Shown here: one piece after another, positions 18,475 to 27,458 of the stretch
Position numbering within the stretch: position 1 is the stretch's first letter
How the letters are laid out: each line of letters starts with the position of its first letter
Assembly (NCBI RefSeq): GCF_034932105.1
Contig: NZ_JAYGIG010000005.1
Span: 38,379 to 102,378 of the forward strand
From: Leptothoe sp034932105
GTDB lineage: Bacteria > Cyanobacteriota > Cyanobacteriia > Phormidesmidales > Phormidesmidaceae
Length of the DNA: 64,000 nt
Direction: 5' to 3'
Program-made: the position numbers and the translations under genes
The notes under the pieces: generated by a model
What the model saw: the letters and a program-made list of their open reading frames with translations, nothing else
Told to the model about the DNA's origin: nothing
The model's database searches: none

Positions 18475-19611
18475 TTACTCAATCTGAATAAAATCATGAT
18501 CAATGGCCCGTGCCGTTCTTTCCGGTGGAGCAGGCTCATCTTGAAGCGACTGGATAGCCGTATAACCTAAGGGAAATGCCACCAGTATACACATCACCCC
18601 CGTCCCCACTAGGGACAAATGCCTAACGGCATGGGAAGCCCGTAGGGCGTCGAGATATTTCCCCTGACGATAAAACCAGTGGACTTGACTGGCATAGAGT
18701 AGGGCCGTCACCCCTACGGGGGGAAAGGTAACGAGGGCGGCTAATGCGGTGGGCCAATGGCTGGGGGGACAGGGTTGATCTTTATATAAATCGTAGGTTT
18801 TTTCCCACTCCGGGCCACGTACATTGCCCACATAACCCATCAGCCTAAACTGGGTGCATTCTGCCAGTTCTAAGGGTAACAGCAAGTCACGAAGGCGATT
18901 GGGTAGGGTGAAATAACTCACCCCCTCACCCACCTGACGATGGAGGGAAATTTCTAAGGTTTTTCCCCGTTGTTTCACCCCCACCTGCATCGGCTGTAAA
19001 GCGGTTTGCAATAACTCTTGGACAGGGGTTAGAGCGTTTGGCTGCAGGGATGACGGCACCAACTCACCGAGGGAGGCATCATTCAGCACTGCCAGTTGCC
19101 AATCCGCCCTGGCCCCTGCGATGTCTCCCAGCTGCTGGCGCACATGCCCCCGCTTTAAATAAGCTTCAGCCCGATTAGGGTTGATCTCTAGCACCTGATT
19201 AAAACTGGCTAGAGCGGCTGGGAAATCTCCAGTTTCACTTTGGGCCAGGCCCAACTGGTAGTGGGCATCGCCATAGTTGGGATGCGCGGCAATGGCCCGT
19301 TGCCAATCGTTGAGGGCATCGGTCCTACTGCCTTGGGCCAGGGACAGTTGGCCCCGCTGGTAATAAGCAATGGCTGGATTCTCCGCACAGTCAATGGCGG
19401 CGATAAAGTCCTGACGCGCCTGATTGAGCTGCCCCAAGGCTTGATGGCTCAGGCCACGGCTAATATAAACCGACGCCACATCAGGATGATCTGCTATTGC
19501 TTTAGATAGAGTTGCGATCGCACTCTGATGATTTCCCTGACGTGCCAAGGTACACCCACGCCGATGGATCAAGCGTGCTTTTTGCCCTGTGTACCAACTT
19601 TGCATATCCAT
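18475..19611 (-). CDS. TPR protein with C-terminal CD225/IFITM-like membrane domain
   Basis: A 378-residue protein. Residues 13-180 hold about five tetratricopeptide repeats (for example GDAHYQLGLAQSETGDFPAA and RAEAYLKRGHVRQQLGD). Residues 205-270 are a linking region without a family I recognise. Residues 281-352 look like a CD225/dispanin domain: hydrophobic segment LAALVTFPPVGVTALLYA, then the loop VHWFYRQGKYLDALRASHAV, then a second hydrophobic segment. The loop matches the V..lY..Gdy..A..aS..A pattern of that family. The likely topology puts the TPR part in the cytoplasm with two C-terminal membrane-inserted helices. The function is unknown. It is monocistronic with its own terminator. 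Confidence 0.75.
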   Translation of the reverse strand: MDMQSWYTGQKARLIHRRGCTLARQGNHQSAIATLSKAIADHPDVASVYISRGLSHQALGQLNQARQDFIAAIDCAENPAIAYYQRGQLSLAQGSRTDALNDWQRAIAAHPNYGDAHYQLGLAQSETGDFPAALASFNQVLEINPNRAEAYLKRGHVRQQLGDIAGARADWQLAVLNDASLGELVPSSLQPNALTPVQELLQTALQPMQVGVKQRGKTLEISLHRQVGEGVSYFTLPNRLRDLLLPLELAECTQFRLMGYVGNVRGPEWEKTYDLYKDQPCPPSHWPTALAALVTFPPVGVTALLYASQVHWFYRQGKYLDALRASHAVRHLSLVGTGVMCILVAFPLGYTAIQSLQDEPAPPERTARAIDHDFIQIE

Positions 19612-19879
19612 AAATATATAAACCCTTTATATTCCGTCGTTATTACCGACCCGCTACCAGCAGATTAACCATCCCAGCTGAAAATAAAATCAGGGTGATA
19701 ACTGAAGCTTAGGCATTAAATTAGTATCTTGATCCGTATTTACTGTTACCGAACAAATCACTTTGGTTCATGGCAGTTAGCAAATGCTTCACATCAATTT
19801 TGCTAATTTCCTAACAAAATGCCCAGCCGGAAAAGATATTTTCTGAAGTAAATCCATCTATGCCATTACTCCTAGCGCT

Positions 19880-19897
19880 CTACGCCAATTGGCGTAG
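19880..19897. promoter_or_regulatory. 18-bp perfect palindrome, operator candidate
   Basis: CTACGCCAATTGGCGTAG is its own reverse complement with no central spacer. It lies 157 bp before the gene at 20054, in a 442-bp spacer between divergent genes. Confidence 0.35.
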
Positions 19898-19930
19898 GGA
19901 TATGTTCTAGCTAGGCTGGGCTATGAAATC

Positions 19931-19953
19931 AAGATGAAGGTCACCTTGATCTT
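19931..19953. promoter_or_regulatory. 23-bp near-perfect palindrome (11-1-11), operator candidate
   Basis: The arms start AAGAT and AAGGT and mirror around a central base, with a single mismatched pair. It sits 33 bp after the first palindrome and 100 bp before the start at 20054. The regulator is unknown. Confidence 0.35.
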
Positions 19954-20053
19954 AAAGACATTTCGATGAAACCTATGTGATTGCACGCGATCGTCTGAGG
20001 AGTCCCCTAGAAGGCTATGTTACGTTCAGTGAGAACACCTACACATTGGGGCG

Positions 20054-20545
20054 ATGGCCGTTCTTTCCCTAAAAACTGAATTAGATGTTGCCCAGATATT
20101 GCTCGATAAGGGATGGATTCCCGAGGAAATCAACGGCATACTAGTTTTTCCTCTTCCCAGGGCTGCCTTTCATCATTTAGGTAGCGAAAATTGCCAGTCC
20201 GCCGATGATGATGTAATAAAGGCTACATCCATCACCCCCACCACCATTTACCGAGCTAGACAGCTATTAGAATCCGCCGGTTGGCTAGATAGAGAACTCG
20301 ACTCCCTACTGAAATCCTACCTATATGGGGATGATGCTTGGGCGAATCAAACGATTCACTCCCCTGCCATTCAACGGCAACCCAAGCTTAGTCCCTACTT
20401 CCGGCTCTATCATTGGCCAGCCAGCCAGTTCCCATGGCCAGACCGCTCCCTAGGGGCCTATCGACGCGCCATGGCCCTCAAGCGCCTGGTCAGTTTAACC
20501 CTGGTCATTATCCTGGTTTCAGTTGTTGTTCTGCTGTTGGGATAA
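20054..20545 (+). CDS. Tail-anchored small protein of unknown function
   Basis: A 163-residue protein not recognised. Residues 1-140 are soluble and include a helix-rich segment ATSITPTTIYRARQLLESAG followed by WLDRELDSLLKSYLYG, and an aromatic-rich stretch before the membrane. Residues 141-163 are one hydrophobic helix ending at the C-terminus, preceded by basic residues (RRAMALKR), as in a tail-anchored membrane protein facing the cytoplasm. It starts at ATG 20054. Two palindromes occur in its upstream spacer. It converges with the proline iminopeptidase gene. Confidence 0.65.
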   Translation: MAVLSLKTELDVAQILLDKGWIPEEINGILVFPLPRAAFHHLGSENCQSADDDVIKATSITPTTIYRARQLLESAGWLDRELDSLLKSYLYGDDAWANQTIHSPAIQRQPKLSPYFRLYHWPASQFPWPDRSLGAYRRAMALKRLVSLTLVIILVSVVVLLLG

Positions 20546-20600
20546 CCCCAAGGATTTGCTCGGAATCGGTTTATGTAGCATGGTCTGGCAACAGGTTTGC

Positions 20601-21548
20601 CTAGGTCTGCCCAAACCGATCTGTGGCCTCGATTAAAGCACTTAAAATCCCTGGTTCTGTGGCCGAATGTCCCGCATTGGGAACAATGACCAACTCCGCC
20701 TCGGGCCAGGCGCGGTGTAGTTCCCACGCTGAAGTCATGGGGCATACTACATCGTAACGTCCCTGGACAATCACCGCTGGAATGTGGCGAATGACCGATA
20801 CATTTTCCAGTAACTGATTGGGGGAGGAGAAAAAGCCCCCATGGGTAAAGTAGTGGCATTCAATCCGAGCAAAGGCATCGGCAAATTCATCGTTACTAAA
20901 GCGCTCGATGGTTTGGGGATTTTGGATTAGATAGCTGGTGCTGGCTTCCCATCGGGCCCAGGCCTGAGCCGCCTGCTGGCGAACCGCCGGATCGGCACTG
21001 GTCAGCCGCTGGTAGTAAGCGGCCACCAAATCATGGCGCTCCGCTGCGGGAATGGGCGCTAAATATTGCTCCCAAGCATCGGGAAAAATATAGCTGGCTC
21101 CCTCTTGGTAAAACCAGCGAATTTCCTTCGGACGCAGCATAAAAATGCCCCGCAAAATTAACCCCACACAGTGGTGGGGGTAACGCTGGCCATAAGCCAA
21201 GGCCAGGGTGCTGCCCCAGCTGCCCCCAAATACAGTCCATTGCTCGATGGCCAGGTGCGATCGCAATCGCTCAATATCATCCACCAAATCCCAGGTGGTG
21301 TTGTCAGTTAGTTCGGCATGCGGCTTGCTTTGGCCACAGCCCCGCTGGTCAAACAGAACAATCCGCCAACGCTCTGGATCAAAAAACTGTCGATAGAAAG
21401 GGACAATACCGCCGCCAGGGCCACCATGTAAAAACACTACAGGTTTTCCCTGGGGGTTGCCCACCTCTTCAAAATGTAGCGTATGGAGAGGAGAAACTTG
21501 CAGCTGGCCTTGACGATAGGGTTGAATCGGTGGATAGGGTTGACGCAT
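20601..21548 (-). CDS. pip: Proline iminopeptidase
   Basis: A cytosolic alpha/beta hydrolase of 315 residues that removes N-terminal proline from peptides. The oxyanion segment HGGPGGG, the nucleophile elbow GGSWGSTLAL and the late VVCPMTSAWELH and GHSATE regions that provide Asp and His are all present and ordered as in the S33 family. Length and motifs match Pip closely. It has no operon partner and converges with the small membrane-protein gene. Confidence 0.92.
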   Translation of the reverse strand: MRQPYPPIQPYRQGQLQVSPLHTLHFEEVGNPQGKPVVFLHGGPGGGIVPFYRQFFDPERWRIVLFDQRGCGQSKPHAELTDNTTWDLVDDIERLRSHLAIEQWTVFGGSWGSTLALAYGQRYPHHCVGLILRGIFMLRPKEIRWFYQEGASYIFPDAWEQYLAPIPAAERHDLVAAYYQRLTSADPAVRQQAAQAWARWEASTSYLIQNPQTIERFSNDEFADAFARIECHYFTHGGFFSSPNQLLENVSVIRHIPAVIVQGRYDVVCPMTSAWELHRAWPEAELVIVPNAGHSATEPGILSALIEATDRFGQT

Positions 21549-21898
21549 GAAGGCTATTAACGATTTGCCCAGTTATTTTTGTTCCACAATTATCCCATCT
21601 CACCACACCTAGGTCTCGAATCATCGAGTATTCTCCGGCATCCTCTTGCAACTACCCCGCTTTCTGGTCTTGGGGCTGCTCTAACGTTGAGCTTAGGGTT
21701 TGGATTGGCGTTGGTGTCCGTACCACGTACCAACGACCCGTTTCAGGATCGCGATAGGTTTGAAACGGCTGCTGTTTCAACGGTTTTGTACAGGCTTTAG
21801 GCATTGACTTTGCGATTTTCAAAATTCTCTATATCAATGAATTCAACAATTGTGGCCCAGTTTCCCGAAAAATTTGGGTGATCAATCCTTGGGCGCTA

Positions 21899-21914
21899 TG
21901 TGATTTTTGTCACA
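21899..21914. promoter_or_regulatory. Perfect CRP-type site upstream of glgX
   Basis: TGTGATTTTTGTCACA matches the TGTGA-N6-TCACA consensus exactly. Cyanobacterial SyCRP1 uses this consensus. The site is about 330 bp upstream of glgX and about 350 bp from the divergent pip start, so it could serve either gene or an unannotated transcript in between. Confidence 0.55.
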
Positions 21915-22124
21915 AGAATTCAGGAAAACTTGGTGTCCTACCCGGCTTTTTTCCGTGGTTTTATCAGTGTGGGAGGTGTTACGCTACACGCTCTCACACC
22001 TACGTGTGATGATAGGGGTCATAGACCGAGCAGCAGGGAATTGCAATCGAAGGCATGACAGCTTTTGATCGGGGAGGGGGCAGCTTCATTCCTTTTTTGG
22101 AAAATTAACCTGAAATAGTTATAG

Positions 22125-22160
22125 AGCCTGGGGATGCGGTTTATCCCCCTGGGCTTTTTT
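22125..22160 (+). terminator. Terminator-like hairpin in the glgX leader region
   Basis: AGCCTGGGGA pairs with TCCCCCTGGGCT through two 5-bp stems with a 2-nt bulge, and is followed by six T residues. No plus-strand gene ends just before it, so it may end a short leader or small RNA that starts in the 21.9-22.1 kb region. Confidence 0.5.
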
Positions 22161-22245
22161 AACTTTAAAGATAATAGCGAAAAATGTAGGGGGCTTAATA
22201 TACTAAAGCAGTTTTTGATATCGGACAGTTTTGGCGCAATCTACC

Positions 22246-24441
22246 ATGTCAGCAGCAGTATGGCCCGGCCGTTCCCACCCGCTGGGTGCCACCTGGGACG
22301 GACAGGGAACTAATTTTGCGATTTTCTCGGAAAATGCCACCGCCATGGAGCTGTGTCTGTTTGATCCGCAGGGTAACGAACGCAGAATTGCCCTGCCGGA
22401 GGTAACTAACCATGTGTGGCATGGTTATCTGCCGGATGTCGGTCCCGGACAGCACTACGGCTATCGGGCCTATGGTCCCTACAAACCCAAGGAAGGCAAA
22501 CGGTTTAATGCCAACAAGCTACTGCTAGATCCCTATGCCCTAGCCATTAGCGGTGACATGAAATTTAGTCCCGCCATTTTTGGCTTTCCTATGGATCACT
22601 TTGCCGATGGCGATCGCGACTTGGAAAAGTCCGACCTGGATGACAAGGACTTTGTGCCTAAGGGCGTGGTGGTGGATAAAAACTTTGACTGGGGCCATGA
22701 CCGGCATCCCGACACCCCCTGGCATGAAACCATTATCTACGAAGTGCATGTCAAGGGATTTACCCGCAAGCACCCCGAAATTCCCTCCAAATTGCAGGGC
22801 ACCTACTCGGGGTTGGGCCATCCCGCTGCCATCGAACACCTCAAGTCTTTGGGGATAACGGCTGTTGAGTTGCTGCCGGTCCACCATTACAATGCCTACC
22901 CCGGTCATCTGATTGGGGTGGGTCTGCACAATTATTGGGGGTACGACTCCCTGAACTACTTTGCTCCCTTTGCTGGCTACAGCTCTGCTGAGGATCCGGG
23001 GGAGCAGGTGAAAGAATTTAAGGCCATGGTCAAGGCCCTCCATGAGGCCGACATTGAGGTCATCCTCGATGTGGTGTACAACCACACGGGGGAGGGGAAT
23101 CACTTTGGCCCCACCCTTTCCCTGCGGGGGATCGATAACGAAGCCTACTACCGGCTAGTGAAACTCAATCCACGCTACTACATGGACTTTACCGGCTGTG
23201 GTAATTCCCTCAATGTGCGCCATCCCCAGGTACTTAAGCTGATTATGGACAGCTTGCGCTACTGGGTCGAGGAGATGCATGTGGATGGGTTCCGGTTTGA
23301 TCTGGCGTCGGCGTTGGCCCGCGAACTGTACGAAGTGGATAGTCTCGCCGCCTTTTTTAATATCATTCACCAGGACCCGGTGCTGTCTACGACGAAACTG
23401 ATTGCGGAGCCTTGGGACCTAGGGGAAGGGGGGTATCAGGTGGGTAACTTCCCCTTACTGTGGTCCGAGTGGAATGGCAAGTATCGCGATACTATGCGCG
23501 ATTTTTGGCGCGATCAGTATTGCCGTCTCGGTGAATTTGCCTTTCGGTTTACCGGTAGTTCTGACCTGTACCAAGCAAATGGCAAGCTGCCCCATGCCAG
23601 CATCAACTTTATCACCGCCCATGATGGCTTTACCCTGCGGGACATGGTGAGTTACAACGAGAAGCATAACGAAGCAAACGGTGAGGGCAATCGGGATGGG
23701 GAGAGCTATAACCGGTCTTGGAACTGTGGGGTGGAAGGGGAGACCACCCAGGAGGAGGTGTTGGCGTTGCGATCGCAACAGCAGCGTAACTTCCTAGCCA
23801 CCCTATTCCTCTCCCAGGGGGTACCCATGATGCTTGGCGGCGATGAAATGGGCCATACCCATCACGGCAACAACAACACCTATTGCCAGGACAACGAACT
23901 GTCCTGGTTTGACTGGAATCTTCGCTACCGTAACCAAGAGCTACTCACCTTCACCCAACAGCTGATCAAATTTCGCAAACAACATCCCATTCTCTGCCGG
24001 TGTCGATGGTTCCTGGGTCGAGAGATTCATGGCTCTGGTGTCGTTGACATTGCCTGGTTCAACCCCGACGGCACCATCATCAGCGACGAAGACTGGCATG
24101 ACGGTGGCTCCAAGGCCATCAGCATATTTCTCAACGGAGAAGAACTACTCAACACCAATAAACAGGGGCAGCGCATCATTGACGACAGCATATTACTGTT
24201 TTTCAACGCCTACCCCGAACTCCAGGAATATGCCATTCCCTCCTCGGTGCAACAAAAAGACTGGCAAGTAATCCTCGACACCCGATATCCCACTGGTTTT
24301 ATTGAGGAGGGTCCCACCTATAACCATGGCCAAATGGTCCCCGTCGCCGCCCGTTCCCTAATGTTGTTGGTCTGTCCCCACTGTTTTGATACCAGTTCCG
24401 GTCCCGATGGGGCCACCTGCACATTGCCAAAGCAGGAATAA
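22246..24441 (+). CDS. glgX: Glycogen debranching enzyme (isoamylase type)
   Basis: Hydrolyses alpha-1,6 branch linkages during glycogen breakdown in the cytosol. A carbohydrate-binding module 48 region (about 10-100, PLGATWDGQGTNFAIFSENA) precedes a GH13 barrel with DVVYNHT, the nucleophile segment GFRFDLASA, the acid region AEPWDLG and AHDGFT. About 731 residues, normal for GlgX/TreX. I use ATG 22246; an in-frame TTG at 22231 would add five residues. The alkyltransferase-like gene starts at its stop codon (TAATG overlap), which suggests coupling. Confidence 0.93.
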   Translation: MSAAVWPGRSHPLGATWDGQGTNFAIFSENATAMELCLFDPQGNERRIALPEVTNHVWHGYLPDVGPGQHYGYRAYGPYKPKEGKRFNANKLLLDPYALAISGDMKFSPAIFGFPMDHFADGDRDLEKSDLDDKDFVPKGVVVDKNFDWGHDRHPDTPWHETIIYEVHVKGFTRKHPEIPSKLQGTYSGLGHPAAIEHLKSLGITAVELLPVHHYNAYPGHLIGVGLHNYWGYDSLNYFAPFAGYSSAEDPGEQVKEFKAMVKALHEADIEVILDVVYNHTGEGNHFGPTLSLRGIDNEAYYRLVKLNPRYYMDFTGCGNSLNVRHPQVLKLIMDSLRYWVEEMHVDGFRFDLASALARELYEVDSLAAFFNIIHQDPVLSTTKLIAEPWDLGEGGYQVGNFPLLWSEWNGKYRDTMRDFWRDQYCRLGEFAFRFTGSSDLYQANGKLPHASINFITAHDGFTLRDMVSYNEKHNEANGEGNRDGESYNRSWNCGVEGETTQEEVLALRSQQQRNFLATLFLSQGVPMMLGGDEMGHTHHGNNNTYCQDNELSWFDWNLRYRNQELLTFTQQLIKFRKQHPILCRCRWFLGREIHGSGVVDIAWFNPDGTIISDEDWHDGGSKAISIFLNGEELLNTNKQGQRIIDDSILLFFNAYPELQEYAIPSSVQQKDWQVILDTRYPTGFIEEGPTYNHGQMVPVAARSLMLLVCPHCFDTSSGPDGATCTLPKQE

Positions 24442-24515
24442 TGTCCCACCACCCGGTGGGCTGCGCCCAGGCTCCATTTGTTTGCCTTGTCTCTGCTGAT
24501 TTCCTCTACTTTCCC

Positions 24516-24860
24516 ATGGCCAACAGTTACGACCAAATTTATGCCGTTGTCCGTCAAATCCCCCCAGGGAAAGTGGCTACCTACGGTCAGGTCGCCGAGC
24601 TAGCTGGTCTGATCGGCAAACCTCGGGTGGTGGGCTATGCGCTTTACAAGGTCTCACCGGAGGATGAAATTCCCTGGCAGCGGGTCATCAATGCTAAAGG
24701 AGAAATCTCCACCTCTGCCTTTCGCGACGGGTCAGACGACCTGCAGCGGGTGCTGTTAGAAGAGGAAGGGATTGAATTTGAAGGGAATAAGATTAACCTT
24801 AGCCAATATCGCTGGCAACCGGCGGCGGAGATGATAGAAACGATCGATTTTGGTCACTAG
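24516..24860 (+). CDS. Alkyltransferase-like (ATL) DNA-damage protein
   Basis: Small member of the O6-methylguanine-DNA methyltransferase family that binds alkylated guanine and flags it for nucleotide excision repair. The DNA-binding segment TYGQVAELAGLIGKPRVVGYAL is recognisable. The catalytic PCHR motif is PWQR here, with Trp54 in place of the acceptor Cys, which defines ATL proteins and excludes alkyl transfer. The start shown gives 114 residues. An in-frame ATG at 24441, overlapping the glgX stop and preceded by AGGA, would add 25 residues with no family similarity; translation could start there by coupling. Confidence 0.85.
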   Translation: MANSYDQIYAVVRQIPPGKVATYGQVAELAGLIGKPRVVGYALYKVSPEDEIPWQRVINAKGEISTSAFRDGSDDLQRVLLEEEGIEFEGNKINLSQYRWQPAAEMIETIDFGH

Positions 24861-24874
24861 ATCCGATCGACCGA

Positions 24875-25068
24875 TCCGATCGACTTGTCCGTCCGCGAAA
24901 ACCTAGAATAAAAATGAAATAGAGTCGGGCGACCGCTTGCCCCAAACGAGCGACTTTTTCAAGAACCTGTTTGCCACCAACGCCTTCAAGGATATGAATT
25001 GTCCTAACCTTCGTCTTTTTGCCTGCATCGTAGCCGACCGCCCCATGGACCAACGTATCAGTCGTCAC
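24875..25068 (-). pseudogene. Remnant of an IS transposase (IS4/IS5-like)
   Basis: The minus-strand translation contains VGYDAGKKTKVRTIHI followed by GGKQVLEKVARLGQAVARLY and a short FRG segment. DAGKK.KGRKRH and a D..GAK.ll.k..... pattern belong to the catalytic region of IS4/IS5-type DDE transposases, so this looks like a fragment with an internal deletion. The flanks are not complete and no inverted repeats were seen. The match is from memory and should be regarded as tentative. Confidence 0.4.
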
Positions 25069-25235
25069 ACTCTAAACAGGTCAACCAGTTCGAATTGATC
25101 ACGACTTAGGCTGCTGGTGTAGGCTTTAAGCATGGCTCACACGAGGCTAGAGGGATACGTAACTTTTAGCCTATACTGTGTGAGTTTTCTTACAACCTCA
25201 AAACCTTTTCATCCAACCTCTAAGGCAACGAATAT

Positions 25236-25263
25236 TTTTTCTATTTTTCTATTTTTCTATTTT
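25236..25263. repeat. 8-bp tandem repeat (TTTTTCTA, about 3.5 units)
   Basis: Three and a half copies of TTTTTCTA lie about 55 bp before the antiporter start. A T-rich strand of this kind could bend DNA or act as an UP-like element; it may also vary in copy number. Confidence 0.75.
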
Positions 25264-25268
25264 CTTCG

Positions 25269-25304
25269 ATGTTACCTGTCAAAGTTCAATGTTACCCGTC
25301 AAAG
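25269..25304 (+). promoter_or_regulatory. 16-bp direct repeat just before the antiporter start
   Basis: ATGTTACCTGTCAAAG (25269-25284) and ATGTTACCCGTCAAAG (25289-25304) differ by one base and are 20 bp apart, two helical turns. The second copy ends in the AAAGGA ribosome site. This suits two side-by-side binding sites for a regulator or a translational control element. Confidence 0.4.
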
Positions 25305-25316
25305 GACGCTTAACGC

Positions 25317-27425
25317 ATGGAATCGTTTTCAAATTGGTTAATCGAGAATCCTATCGTTTCATTTACGATTTTGTTACTGGCCAGCTTAATTGTACCGCCC
25401 CTGGCAGAGCGGTTACGATTGCCAGGACTGGTGGGCCTTTTGTTGGCGGGTACCTTATTAGGGCCCTCCGGTCTGCAACTGCTAAAGCCTGACACTGAAA
25501 CCGTCAAACTGCTATCAGATATCGGCAAGGTATATCTGATGTTTGTCGCGGGCCTCGAAATTGATATGACAGCCTTTCGCCGAACCCGCAATCGATCGTT
25601 GACCTTTGGTATGACGACCTTTGCAGTTCCCCTGATCACCGGTACCATCCTGGGCCTACAGTTTGACATGGGATGGAATAGTTCCATCCTGATTGGGTCA
25701 CTCCTGGCGTCTCACACATTGCTGGCCTATCCCCTGATCCAGCGCCTAGGGGTGGTTCGGAATGAAGGTGTCACGGTTACCGTTGGGGCTACCATTTTTA
25801 CCGATATCGGGGCATTGCTGGTCTTAGCCATCTGCATTTCTATTCACCAAGGAGAATTTACCTGGTTTAGTTTACCGTTGCAATTACTGGCCCTGGCGAT
25901 CTATTCAACGCTGGTTTTATGGGGTCTAGACCGCCTGGGCAAGGAGTATTTTCGGCGTACAGGGAACGATGAAGGGAACCAGTTTTTGTTTATTTTGCTG
26001 GCCTTATTTGTATCGTCAGTGGGTGCCCAGGTCATCCACATTGAAAATATTGTCGGAGCTTTTTTAGCCGGTCTTGCCGTCAATGATGTCCTCGGCAGAG
26101 GTGCCGTGAAGGAAAAAGTGGAATTTGTCGGTGGAGTATTGTTCATTCCCTTTTTCTTTATTGGCATGGGATTGTTGATCGACATTCCTACCTTTTTTCA
26201 AACCTTAGTTCAGAGCCCCTTGCTGGTCATGGCCATTGTCTCGGGGTTGATTCTCAGCAAATTTATAGCTGCTTGGTGCGTGAAGCTGATTTACCATTAT
26301 TCCTGGCCAGAAACCCTGACCATGTGGTCCCTATCGCTTCCCCAGGTGGCTGCGACCCTGGCCGCAGCGTTGGTCGGTTACCAGGCGGGGTTACTCTCAG
26401 AAGCCGTCTTTAACAGTGTGATTGTGCTAATGCTGGTGACCTCAACCCTTGGCCCCGTGATCACCCGTCACTATGCTAGCCAACTGTCGACCCCGGATGA
26501 TGATTTACCGTTATCTGCTTCCGAACCCTTGCTGCAGAGCCATCAAGAGGCCCTTGAAGAGACAATTTCGTCGGGCTTAAACATTCTTCTGCCTATTCGT
26601 AATCCGGTTACGGAGCCGGATCTTGTGGACATCGCGAGCCGGTTAGCCCAACAATATCAGGGCCAACTGTTACCCTTAGCCATCGCTCAACCCAGCCATT
26701 CTTTAAACGACCCTGAGTTTAATACAACCTTGGAACAGGCCCGCCAACGGTTAACCAAAGCTGTCGAAATGGGTAGGGAGTGGAAGGTTCCGATCCGACC
26801 CATCCTTCGGATCGACCGGGATATTGCCATGGGCATCTGCCACGCCAGTCAAGAACAGAATACTCAGATGATTCTCATGGGCTATGGCGATATGGTTACG
26901 TTCCAAGCTCGTTTGTTAGGGAGTGTGGTCGATCAAGTTTTGCGTAATAGCCCCTGTGCAGTGAGTGTAATGCAGCTGCGGTCTGCGCCTAAAGATATCC
27001 AACGGGTGATTGTGCCCCTCTGGATAATTCAACCGGATATACATTACCAACTTGAATTTGCGCAATATTTGGCGGCGGCCATTCAAGGGGCGGTGACCGT
27101 GCTCTATTTTTGTCCGGTCAGTGCTTCCGAGACAGAGCAGGACCACTATCGGCAGCAGATTAGTCAACGACTAGAGCCCTCACCCCATCTGTCCCATGGC
27201 CCATTACCAGACCTGAAAATCAAGGTTCTCCCCTACAAGGATGTCTCGGCGATCGTCCTGCGCATGACTCATCCGACAGATATCATTGTGCTCGATGGCA
27301 AAGCCTTAATTCCTGGCCGAGACTTACCCCTGGATCATTGGGGCACCACGATTTTGAAGAACGCCCAATGTTCCGTGGCACTCTTTTTATCGAAGCGACT
27401 CTTTCCGCTTGAAATATCTGCTTAA
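25317..27425 (+). CDS. CPA2-type cation:proton antiporter with C-terminal USP-like domains
   Basis: A 702-residue inner-membrane transporter. Residues 1-385 form about 12 hydrophobic helices with the GLLLAGTLLGP and VGAFLAGLAVND signatures of the Kef/NapA-like CPA2 family, so Na+ or K+ exchange for protons is expected. Residues 400-702 are soluble: they include ILLPIRNP, repeated ...ILMGYGDM and a DIIVLDGKAL region that resemble one or two universal-stress-protein folds, likely nucleotide-responsive control modules. ATG 25317 is preceded by AAAGGA. It is convergent with, and only 33 bp from, the repeat protein gene. Ion specificity cannot be told. Confidence 0.88.
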   Translation: MESFSNWLIENPIVSFTILLLASLIVPPLAERLRLPGLVGLLLAGTLLGPSGLQLLKPDTETVKLLSDIGKVYLMFVAGLEIDMTAFRRTRNRSLTFGMTTFAVPLITGTILGLQFDMGWNSSILIGSLLASHTLLAYPLIQRLGVVRNEGVTVTVGATIFTDIGALLVLAICISIHQGEFTWFSLPLQLLALAIYSTLVLWGLDRLGKEYFRRTGNDEGNQFLFILLALFVSSVGAQVIHIENIVGAFLAGLAVNDVLGRGAVKEKVEFVGGVLFIPFFFIGMGLLIDIPTFFQTLVQSPLLVMAIVSGLILSKFIAAWCVKLIYHYSWPETLTMWSLSLPQVAATLAAALVGYQAGLLSEAVFNSVIVLMLVTSTLGPVITRHYASQLSTPDDDLPLSASEPLLQSHQEALEETISSGLNILLPIRNPVTEPDLVDIASRLAQQYQGQLLPLAIAQPSHSLNDPEFNTTLEQARQRLTKAVEMGREWKVPIRPILRIDRDIAMGICHASQEQNTQMILMGYGDMVTFQARLLGSVVDQVLRNSPCAVSVMQLRSAPKDIQRVIVPLWIIQPDIHYQLEFAQYLAAAIQGAVTVLYFCPVSASETEQDHYRQQISQRLEPSPHLSHGPLPDLKIKVLPYKDVSAIVLRMTHPTDIIVLDGKALIPGRDLPLDHWGTTILKNAQCSVALFLSKRLFPLEISA

Positions 27426-27458
27426 ACCTGAGCTGAAGAATAGGAGGGTTGTTCAATA

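Noticed and set aside
21950..22015. Yfr1-type small RNA (CTCACAC core)
   Set aside because: CTCTCACACC is close to, but not the ACTCCTCACAC motif of Yfr1, and the flanking stems are missing.
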